In this document: positions 1 to 5,068 of the stretch, one piece after another | Layout of the letters: the number at the start of each line of letters is the position of its first letter | How positions within the stretch are numbered: position 1 is the stretch's first letter | Origin: Syntrophomonadaceae bacterium | Lineage (GTDB): Bacteria > Bacillota > Dethiobacteria > DTU022 | Length of the DNA: 6,205 bases | Assembly (NCBI GenBank): GCA_007119335.1 | Contig: SKPU01000159.1 | Location: forward strand, 1-6,205 | Direction: 5' to 3' | Made by a program: the position numbers and the translations under genes | Notes under the pieces: generated by a model | Seen by the model: only the letters and a program-made list of their open reading frames with translations | Databases searched by the model: none | Told to the model about the DNA's origin: nothing

Positions 1-267
1 GATGTTGCAGAAGCCTATCCCCAGATCAGCGCTGAAGAGGTAGCTGAAAGGCAACCGGAAGTGATTCTCTTCCCGGATTATCACGGAACAGCCGATTTTG
101 TTTTGGATGAGATGGCTGACCGGCCGGGCTGGGGAAGTGTCCCGGCTGTTGAAAATGAAAGGATTTACGCTATTAGCGATGATACCTTTGCCCGCCCTGG
201 TCCGCGTGTAGTTGAAGCTGTAGAGGAAGCTGCGGAACTATTTTATCCGGAGAAATTTGAAGAATAA
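1..267 (+). CDS. btuF: Corrinoid ABC transporter substrate-binding protein, C-terminal end (partial)
   Basis: This is the last 88 codons of a periplasmic-type binding protein; the reading frame is already open at base 1 and stops with TAA at 265-267. The visible part is the end of the C-terminal lobe of a BtuF/FepB-type (class III) protein. It has an 'EVAERQPEVILFPDY' strand segment, then 'RPGWGSVPAVENERIYAISDD', and the closing 'ARPGPRVVEAVEEAAELFYPEKF', which matches the typical family ending in which the lobe finishes with a helix and a His/Tyr-Pro-Glu-x-Phe tail. The family captures cobalamin, heme or siderophore outside the membrane and docks on the permease. The corrinoid assignment comes from the downstream B12 genes, not from visible ligand residues. 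The signal peptide or lipobox and the whole N-lobe lie outside the window. The GTG at 61 is an internal valine codon, not a start. Confidence 0.88.
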   Translation, partial: DVAEAYPQISAEEVAERQPEVILFPDYHGTADFVLDEMADRPGWGSVPAVENERIYAISDDTFARPGPRVVEAVEEAAELFYPEKFEE

Positions 268-379
268 TGTTTTATGTGGTCTGATTTGAGCAGTTTTTGC
301 GAGGTAGATTGTTACGACAAATTATAAAGAAAACAGTGAACCAAAAAGAACATCTATTAATCTTACCAGGCCGCTGATC
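268..379 (+). other. btuF-btuC intergenic stretch, probably holding the true 5' end of btuC
   Basis: This 112-base AT-rich gap lies between the btuF stop and the first ATG of btuC. I see no rho-independent terminator, no convincing -35/-10 pair and no B12-box-like core of a cobalamin riboswitch, so btuF and btuC are probably co-transcribed. A GAGGT motif at 301-305 resembles a ribosome site. The btuC frame is open from 308 and would encode a Lys/Arg-containing hydrophilic stretch, but contains no ATG, GTG or TTG before 380. A TTG at 309, close behind GAGGT, opens a different frame that closes with TGA at 375-377, three bases before the btuC ATG. A short imperfect palindrome (TTGT-N4-ACAA) sits at 309-320; it is too short to call an operator. 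Confidence 0.6.
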
Positions 380-1405
380 ATGGGCGGTTTGGTTCTGCTT
401 ATAATAATGACCATGATTGGTGCCATGGTCTTTGGAGCGGTTTTGATCGGTTGGAGAAATGTCTTTATCATTCTAAGCGACACACTGCCCTTTGCGTCAC
501 CATCTGCCGCCATTGAGATTTCGCCGACTCATGAGGATATCCTTTTGCAAATCCGTCTGCCCAGGGTATTGCTCGCTGCAGCTGTAGGCAGTTCACTGGC
601 CGTTTCCGGAGCTGTGTTCCAGGGTTTGTTTCGTAACCCGATGGCAGACCCTTTCGTGATCGGTATATCTTCGGGAGCTGCCCTGGGAGCTGTTTTTGCT
701 ATGCTTAGCGGTTTTAGCCTGGCAGTCGGTGGTTTTGGGGCTGTGCCTCTTTTTGCTTTCGGGGGTGGCATTGGCACCATTTTAGTAGTTTATAATATGG
801 CCCGGGTTGGCCAGGCCGTGCCGGTAATGACTTTGTTGCTGGCCGGTATAGCTGCCAGCGCTTTTCTTTCAGCCCTGGTTTCCCTGCTTACGTATTTTGC
901 CGGTGAAAGGCTGCACATGGTTGTTTTTTGGATGATGGGCGGTCTAGGAGGAGCTACCTGGCAGCAGGTGCAGGTGATGGTTCCCTATGCCTTGTCTGGT
1001 TATATCTGTGTCAGTCTCTTTTCCCGTGAACTTAATGCTATGCTGCTTGGGGAAGAGACCGCCAGTCACCTGGGCGTAAACACAGAAAGAGTGAAAAAGA
1101 TTTTGCTCGTCGGTGCTTCCCTCCTGGTGGCGGCAGCGGTTTCAACCAGCGGGATTATCGGCTTTGTTGGCCTGGTGGTGCCCCATTTTGTCCGCTTGGT
1201 GGCCGGCCCCGACCATCGCTTTTTACTCCCGGCTTCGGCTTTGCTTGGTGGTGCTTTGTTGATCGCCACTGATACCCTGGCCCGGGTGGTCATTGCCCCT
1301 TCAGAATTGCCGGTGGGGATTATTACCTCTCTAATCGGGGCGCCCATTTTTGTTTACCTGTTGAAAAAACGCAAGCAATTACGTTATTTTGGTGGGGGAG
1401 GTTGA
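380..1405 (+). CDS. btuC: Corrinoid ABC transporter permease (FecCD/BtuC family)
   Basis: This is the transmembrane subunit of the importer; the functional unit would be a BtuC2D2 complex docking BtuF. The 341 residues are strongly hydrophobic and carry the family hallmarks. RLPRVLLAAAVG is at about 59-70, a GAVFQ..FRNPMADP..IGISSGA block at 77-100, and WMMGG at 184-188. A cytoplasmic segment LGEETASHLGV at 223-233 is followed by GFVGLVVPHFVRLVAGPDHR at 261-280 and the ending ELPVGIITSLIGAPIF...LL with a KKRK tail. About ten membrane helices are expected for the family. The given start is the first ATG, but its ribosome site is poor (AGG at 368-370), and helix 1 would begin almost at residue 2. 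FecCD proteins normally have a short charged cytoplasmic leader, so the true start may be upstream near 308. The stop TGA overlaps an alternative TTG of btuD. Heme or iron-siderophore permeases belong to the same family; corrinoid is inferred from context. Confidence 0.9.
   Translation: MGGLVLLIIMTMIGAMVFGAVLIGWRNVFIILSDTLPFASPSAAIEISPTHEDILLQIRLPRVLLAAAVGSSLAVSGAVFQGLFRNPMADPFVIGISSGAALGAVFAMLSGFSLAVGGFGAVPLFAFGGGIGTILVVYNMARVGQAVPVMTLLLAGIAASAFLSALVSLLTYFAGERLHMVVFWMMGGLGGATWQQVQVMVPYALSGYICVSLFSRELNAMLLGEETASHLGVNTERVKKILLVGASLLVAAAVSTSGIIGFVGLVVPHFVRLVAGPDHRFLLPASALLGGALLIATDTLARVVIAPSELPVGIITSLIGAPIFVYLLKKRKQLRYFGGGG
1395..1401 (+). promoter_or_regulatory. Ribosome binding site deciding the btuD start
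   Basis: The purine-rich GGGGAGG lies inside the last codons of btuC, 9 bases before the ATG at 1411. The in-frame TTG at 1402 directly abuts the site with no spacer, so ATG 1411 is the better start even though the frame is open from 1402. Confidence 0.75.
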
Positions 1406-1410
1406 TTGCA

Positions 1411-2685
1411 ATGGGCTTGAATATTGAAGTGCATGGCTTAAAGTTGACCTATGGCGCTCAGCCTGTTCTTGAAGATACAACCTTTACAGTAGAACGTGGT
1501 GATTCAGTCGCTCTACTTGGAGCTAACGGGGCCGGGAAATCTACTCTCCTGCGTTGTATAAGCCGAATATTAAAGCCTACTGCGGGACATATTCTTTTAG
1601 ATGATCAGGAAATTGCAAGGTTAGACAGTAAAGAAGCGGCCCGAATGATGGCGGTAGTGCCCCAGGAAACTGCTGCTGATTTTGATTTTTCGGTAGAAGA
1701 TATCGTAATGATGGGCCGGTTTCCTTATCTGAAACGATTTCAAAAAGAAGATCAGAATGACCGGGAAATCGTGCGGCGCTCCATGGAAATGACCGGGGTA
1801 ACCCATTTAGCCGATCGTTCGATAGCCACCTTAAGCGGCGGGGAAAAACAGAGGGTGATCATGGCCCGGGCAGTTTGCCAGCAGCCGCAGGCCCTCCTTT
1901 TAGATGAGCCAACGGCCAATTTAGATATTGGCTACCAGTCAATGCTTTTAGAACTTGCCGCCCGCCTGAACCGGGAGCAGAAGGTAACGGTTATTGCCGC
2001 TATCCATGATATAAACCTGGCCGTCCATCATTTTAACCGCTTTATATTGCTGGCCGGGGGAAGGGTGATGGCAGCCGGACGTGCTGAAGAAGTAATTACC
2101 CCGGAGAATATCCAGAAATCATACGGAGTACCGGCTTCAACTTATCGGCATCCCCTGCACGGAGTTTTACAGGTTAGCGTAGTCAGGGGCCGAAATCCAG
2201 ATGAAAAGAATAACTGCGGATCAGAGGTCCATGTCATTGGTGGAGGAGAAGAGGCAATGCCGGTTTTTGAAATGCTTAACCAGAGTGGCTGTGGGCTAAC
2301 GGTGGGGCCGGTTTCAGCCCAGGACAGCGGCTGCCGGTTTGCACATTTTCACAGTTTGCCGGTAATCATCGTTCCTCCGTTTACCAGTATGAACGGAGCC
2401 CACAGGAAAGAACACCTTGAACAGATGCGTAATGCCGATCTGGTGGTAGTTCCCCCGATCCCCTTTGGTGAAGGTAACCTGCCCATATTTGATGAAGTGA
2501 GAGTTATTTTAAAAGAAGGCAAGCCGGTTTATATTATAGATCTGGACGGAGTGGAAAAGCGTGATTACAGCGGTAAAGCCCGGTCTTTGTTGGAACAGAT
2601 GATTCAGGAAGGGGCTGTGGTTTTAAAAAGCGTAGAAGATTTAAAGGCAGTGATAACTCCGGGCGGAGGCGAACAAAATGAATAG
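1411..2685 (+). CDS. btuD: Corrinoid ABC transporter ATPase with an extra C-terminal Rossmann-like domain
   Basis: This is the cytoplasmic ATP-hydrolysing subunit that powers the importer. Numbered from ATG 1411 (424 residues), the ABC domain shows Walker A GANGAGKST at 37-45 and the Q-loop VVPQE around Q85. The D-F-S-V-E-D-I-V-M-M-G-R-F-P segment typical of FecE/BtuD proteins is at about 92-105. The signature LSGGE is at 141-145, Walker B ALLLDEP at 161-167, the D-loop at about 169-172 and the switch histidine H199 in IHDIN. The domain closes with the usual GVPASTYRHPLHGVLQV at about 239-255. Standard FecE/BtuD proteins end near 250-270 residues; this one continues for roughly 155 more as a separate alpha/beta domain, described in its own entry. 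All catalytic residues are intact. The start was chosen by ribosome-site spacing; an in-frame TTG at 1402 overlapping the btuC stop would add three residues. The 3' end overlaps cobU by 8 bases. Heme or siderophore ATPases look alike, so substrate is inferred from neighbours. Confidence 0.92.
   Translation: MGLNIEVHGLKLTYGAQPVLEDTTFTVERGDSVALLGANGAGKSTLLRCISRILKPTAGHILLDDQEIARLDSKEAARMMAVVPQETAADFDFSVEDIVMMGRFPYLKRFQKEDQNDREIVRRSMEMTGVTHLADRSIATLSGGEKQRVIMARAVCQQPQALLLDEPTANLDIGYQSMLLELAARLNREQKVTVIAAIHDINLAVHHFNRFILLAGGRVMAAGRAEEVITPENIQKSYGVPASTYRHPLHGVLQVSVVRGRNPDEKNNCGSEVHVIGGGEEAMPVFEMLNQSGCGLTVGPVSAQDSGCRFAHFHSLPVIIVPPFTSMNGAHRKEHLEQMRNADLVVVPPIPFGEGNLPIFDEVRVILKEGKPVYIIDLDGVEKRDYSGKARSLLEQMIQEGAVVLKSVEDLKAVITPGGGEQNE
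2212..2682 (+). other. Uncharacterised C-terminal domain of BtuD, Rossmann-like
   Basis: These are residues about 268-424 of the ATPase, following a polar linker (RGRNPDEKNNCGSE). The order looks like alternating strands and helices. A strand with a Gly-rich turn VHVIGGGEEA (273-282) leads into a helix, followed by strand GLTVGPV with D305. Next come strand VIIVPPF (318-324), a charged helix (about 329-342), strand DLVVVPPIPFGEGN (343-356), a helix, strand KPVYIID (371-377), a helix and strand AVVLKSV. A Gly-rich loop after the first strand, and a second 'hydrophobic strand - P-x-P-F-G-x-G-N' loop, suggest a nucleotide or small-ligand pocket. It contains C294, C308, H312 and H314 close in sequence. 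I recall similar tails on BtuD-like ATPases of other anaerobes but know of no assigned function. The ATPase function does not require it. It could be a sensor or regulatory domain; that is inference. Confidence 0.7.
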
Positions 2686-3274
2686 TGATCAAGGCAGTTC
2701 CCTGATTTTGGTTACCGGAGGCGCACGCAGCGGTAAAAGCACTTTTGCTGAAAATTTAGCTGAACAGAGTGGCAAAAATGTAACATACCTGGCCACGGCC
2801 AGGGTCGATGATCAGGAAATGCGTGAACGGGTTGATAGGCACCGTGTAAGGCGGCCGAAAACTTTTTGCACAGTTGAAGAGCCTCTTCAGCCGCACCTGG
2901 TCCTCGAAGATATGGCGGATAGTAATAGCCTGGTTCTGCTTGACTGTCTGACCCTGCTTGTTAGCAACCGTATTTTGGCTGATTTGGATCAGCATGGGGC
3001 GATAAGACAGGGTGAGGACATTTTTGCTGACGATGATATATTGGAGGCAGCCGGTGAACGGGTTCTTGAATATATGAAGACTTTAAGCGAAGCAGCCTGT
3101 AAATGTCCGGCCGAAGTAGTGGTGGTCACCAATGAAGTCGGGATGGGCATCGTTCCGAATTATCCGGTGGCCCGCGTTTTCCGGGATTACTCCGGTCGTT
3201 CCAACCAGGTTGTGGCCGCAGCTGCTGATCAGGTTTGGCTTGTAGTCTGCGGGATCCCCCAGAGGTTTAAATAG
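2678..3274 (+). CDS. cobU: Adenosylcobinamide kinase / adenosylcobinamide-phosphate guanylyltransferase
   Basis: This bifunctional cytoplasmic enzyme of the nucleotide-loop pathway phosphorylates adenosylcobinamide and transfers GMP from GTP to make adenosylcobinamide-GDP, the substrate of CobS. The 198 residues show the CobU/CobP P-loop GGARSGKS at 14-21, then YLATA at 37-41 and the DDQEMRERVDRHRVRRP segment at 44-60. H55 of that segment is the probable guanylylated histidine, by alignment from memory. Further motifs are the EEP at 67-69, a second NTPase strand LLDCLTLLVSN at 87-97, VTNEVGMGIVP at 150-160, RDYSGRSNQ at 169-177 and the closing ADQVWLVVCGIP. Length fits the family (about 175-200); an acidic loop at about 102-122 is the main extra material. 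ATG 2678 has GGAGG at 2665-2669, 8 bases upstream, within the btuD end. The stop TAG directly abuts the cbiB GTG. The assignment is very secure. Confidence 0.96.
   Translation: MNSDQGSSLILVTGGARSGKSTFAENLAEQSGKNVTYLATARVDDQEMRERVDRHRVRRPKTFCTVEEPLQPHLVLEDMADSNSLVLLDCLTLLVSNRILADLDQHGAIRQGEDIFADDDILEAAGERVLEYMKTLSEAACKCPAEVVVVTNEVGMGIVPNYPVARVFRDYSGRSNQVVAAAADQVWLVVCGIPQRFK
3261..3265 (+). promoter_or_regulatory. Ribosome binding site supporting the GTG start of cbiB
   Basis: AGAGG lies in the last codons of cobU, 9 bases before the GTG at 3275. It supports a GTG start immediately after the cobU TAG with zero spacing, an arrangement typical of translational coupling. Confidence 0.65.
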
Positions 3275-4258
3275 GTGGAACGGACAGCGCTAAGCATATT
3301 AGCCCTGACCATAGCCTATGTGCTCGATCACCTGATTGGTGATCCATCTCGGTTCCCCCACCCGGTGCGGATCCTGGGCGCGGTTATCGATTTATTGGAA
3401 AATGCAGCTCGACGGTTATTCATTTCACCTGGGGGCTTGAAATTTAGCGGATTTTTGATTGTAGTTATTGCCGCCGGTGGTTCAGTTTTTTTAACGATCA
3501 TTTTGCTGACAGCAGCCTATCGCCTGAATATGGCGGCCGGATTATTATTGGAGTTATATATTTTCTTTACTGTCCTGGCCGGTGGTGATTTACGCAGCCA
3601 TGTTATGAAAGTCGGGCATTATTTAAAAGCAGGCCGGTTGGAAAAGGCCCGCTCATCGGTTGCCCTGTTGGTTAGCAGGGATACCGGCAGCTTGAATGAA
3701 AACGGTGTTTCGCGGGCAGCCCTGGAAAGTTTGTTTGAAAATAGTTCGGACGGACTGGTCGGCCCCCTGTTTTTTGCAGCTTTGGGCGGCGCGCCGCTGG
3801 CAGTATTCTATAAGGCGGTAAACACTTTGGATTCGATGCTTGGTTATAAATCAAATGAATACCTTAATTTGGGCTGTTTTGCAGCCCGCATTGATGATTT
3901 GCTCAGTTTTATTCCCGCCCGTCTGACAGCCCTTTTTATAATCCTTGCCGGGTCTGGCCAGGGAGGATTCAGGCGCGGCCTGCAGGCCTTGCATGCAGAT
4001 CGTCACAAGCATCAAAGCCCTAACAGTGCCTGGCCCGAGGCAGCGGCAGCAGGAGTGTTAGACATCAGGTTTGGCGGAGCGGACTTTCATCAAGGGAAGC
4101 TAAGAGAGCAGCCGGTCATAAATGTTCAGGGAAAAGAGTCTGAGCAAAAAGATATCTGGCGAGCTCTGGATCTGTTTTGGAGGATGTCCCTGCTTGCTTT
4201 TATTTGTTTGCTTTTAATATCCTACTGGTTTAGAGCCTGGGGGCTTAATTACTTTTGA
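3275..4258 (+). CDS. cbiB: Adenosylcobinamide-phosphate synthase, membrane protein
   Basis: CbiB (named CobD in the aerobic-pathway nomenclature) amidates adenosylcobyric acid with an aminopropanol linker; when supplied with aminopropanol phosphate from CobD it yields adenosylcobinamide phosphate. The 327-residue protein begins with a membrane helix ending in D18-HLIGDP with HPV at 29-31, the family's N-terminal signature. Predicted membrane stretches lie near 1-18, 59-81, 86-104, 160-180, 213-228 and 303-320. Conserved blocks are SRDT at 134-137, ESLFENSSDG at 151-160, YKAVNTLDSMLGY at 179-191, AARIDD at 203-208 and HKHQSPNSAWPEAAAAG at 244-260. All are intact and length is normal (about 300-330). 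The start is GTG, set by AGAGG 9 bases upstream and by the N-terminus fitting the family. The end overlaps the cobS TTG by 4 bases. Its position between cobU and cobS matches the pathway order. Confidence 0.96.
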   Translation: MERTALSILALTIAYVLDHLIGDPSRFPHPVRILGAVIDLLENAARRLFISPGGLKFSGFLIVVIAAGGSVFLTIILLTAAYRLNMAAGLLLELYIFFTVLAGGDLRSHVMKVGHYLKAGRLEKARSSVALLVSRDTGSLNENGVSRAALESLFENSSDGLVGPLFFAALGGAPLAVFYKAVNTLDSMLGYKSNEYLNLGCFAARIDDLLSFIPARLTALFIILAGSGQGGFRRGLQALHADRHKHQSPNSAWPEAAAAGVLDIRFGGADFHQGKLREQPVINVQGKESEQKDIWRALDLFWRMSLLAFICLLLISYWFRAWGLNYF

Positions 4259-5025
4259 AAAGTTATTTGCGCGCTCTGTCATTTTTAACAGTTATACCTT
4301 TACCCCATGTCCAATTCGGATCTGACGGAAAGGAGCTTTCTACGTCGGCCTCCTGTTTTCCCCTGGCCGGAGCAACCCTTGGTTTGGTTTTGGCTGTTCT
4401 GGCTTTGGCGTTAATGCCTCTTTTCCCGGCAGCTCCAGTGGTTATAATTGCTCTAATCTTAAGTTTTCTGTTAACCAGGGGTTTGCACTTTGACGGGCTG
4501 GCTGATACAGCTGATGGCCTGATCGGGACAACCAGCCGGGAAAAAGCTTTTAAAGCAATGGAAGACAGCGCAATCGGGGTGATGGGCGCTGCAGCTCTTT
4601 TTTTTGTTTATCTCCTTAAATTTACTGTGCTAGTTGAGCTGAAAAATTCTTATTTTTTACCGGCAGCTTTGTTTTTTATGCCCCTGGCCGGCCGGTGGGC
4701 GATAGTTTACAGTGGGGCCTGGTTTGCCCCGGCGCGTAACCGGGGACTGGGTGACCTTTTCCTTCGTGAACTGCGCTGGCCGGTTCTGTTGAAAGCTTCA
4801 TCCGGAGCGTTAATCCTGATCGGTTTGTTTTCCTGGTGGCAGCCCGGTTTACTTTTGCCAATTTTGGGAGGCTGCTTGCTGGCCCTGGCGGTTGCTCATC
4901 TTCTGGCATTTTATGCCTCCCGCCGTTTGGGCGGACTGAATGGTGATATTCTTGGAGCTGCAAGTGAGATCGGTGAGATGTTTTTCTTAACTGGTTTTTA
5001 TTTAGGGCTGACCCAGATCCTTTAA
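4255..5025 (+). CDS. cobS: Cobalamin synthase (adenosylcobinamide-GDP ribazoletransferase)
   Basis: CobS joins adenosylcobinamide-GDP with alpha-ribazole or its 5'-phosphate, releasing GMP: the last assembly step, carried out in the cytoplasmic membrane. The 256 residues open with a typical family N-terminus, LRALSFLTVIPLP. The acidic metal-binding signature GLHFDGLADTADGL is at 76-89, with D80, D84 and D87. Then come REKAFKAMEDSAIGVMG at about 95-111 and the C-terminal GGLNGDILGAASEIGE at 226-241. Membrane segments are visible near 33-57, 59-74, 108-128, 134-153, 178-194, 198-221 and 240-255. Length is normal. The TTG start overlaps the cbiB TGA (TTGA at 4255-4258). It is preceded only by a weak GGGGG run at 4239-4243, 11 bases away, so initiation probably relies on coupling to cbiB translation. 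No ATG or GTG fits the expected N-terminus better. Confidence 0.95.
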   Translation: MKSYLRALSFLTVIPLPHVQFGSDGKELSTSASCFPLAGATLGLVLAVLALALMPLFPAAPVVIIALILSFLLTRGLHFDGLADTADGLIGTTSREKAFKAMEDSAIGVMGAAALFFVYLLKFTVLVELKNSYFLPAALFFMPLAGRWAIVYSGAWFAPARNRGLGDLFLRELRWPVLLKASSGALILIGLFSWWQPGLLLPILGGCLLALAVAHLLAFYASRRLGGLNGDILGAASEIGEMFFLTGFYLGLTQIL

Positions 5026-5052
5026 GGGATCAGTGCTGCAAGCTCTACAGCA
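5016..5052 (+). other. Two small possible hairpins around the cobS stop and before cobD
   Basis: GATCC (5016-5020) can pair with GGATC (5027-5031) across the cobS stop codon. TGCTG (5034-5038) can pair with CAGCA (5048-5052) around a 9-base loop, just before the cobD ribosome site. Each stem is only 5 bp. Neither is followed by a T-run, so these are not terminators. They lie in the 43-base gap, the only gap between downstream genes of the block. Confidence 0.3.
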
Positions 5053-5063
5053 AAGGCGGTGAT
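5052..5063 (+). promoter_or_regulatory. Strong ribosome binding site of cobD
   Basis: AAAGGCGGTGAT differs from a near-ideal anti-16S match (AAAGGAGGTGAT) by one base and lies 5 bases before the ATG at 5069. This gene has its own strong initiation signal, unlike cobS, consistent with the 43-base gap separating it from the coupled genes upstream. Confidence 0.8.
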
Positions 5064-5068
5064 TTTTC

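Noticed and set aside
309..337. Promoter with TTGTTA and TATAAA elements
   Set aside because: TTGTTA (309-314) and TATAAA (323-328) are separated by only 8 bases, and no other -35-like hexamer lies about 17 bases before TATAAA.
268..379. Cobalamin riboswitch before btuC
   Set aside because: The gap is shorter than a full B12 riboswitch, and I find no B12-box-like conserved core in it. If this operon has one it would more likely lie upstream of btuF, outside the window.
322..513. Minus-strand reading frame opposite the start of btuC
   Set aside because: It overlaps strongly recognised coding sequence on the other strand, has no family features, and looks like a shadow of btuC. The same holds for the other minus-strand frames at 529-780, 1066-1347, 1621-1806, 2756-2995, 3672-3854, 4676-4963, 5474-5683 and 5560-5814.
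1402..1410. TTG at 1402 as the btuD start
   Set aside because: It directly abuts the ribosome site with no spacer, while ATG 1411 lies 9 bases downstream of it and gives an ordinary family N-terminus.
2212..2682. BtuD tail as a CbiZ-type adenosylcobinamide amidohydrolase fusion
   Set aside because: The tail is shorter than CbiZ, and I do not see CbiZ-like conserved stretches as I remember them. The Rossmann-like strand order fits better. A profile search with the CbiZ family would settle it.
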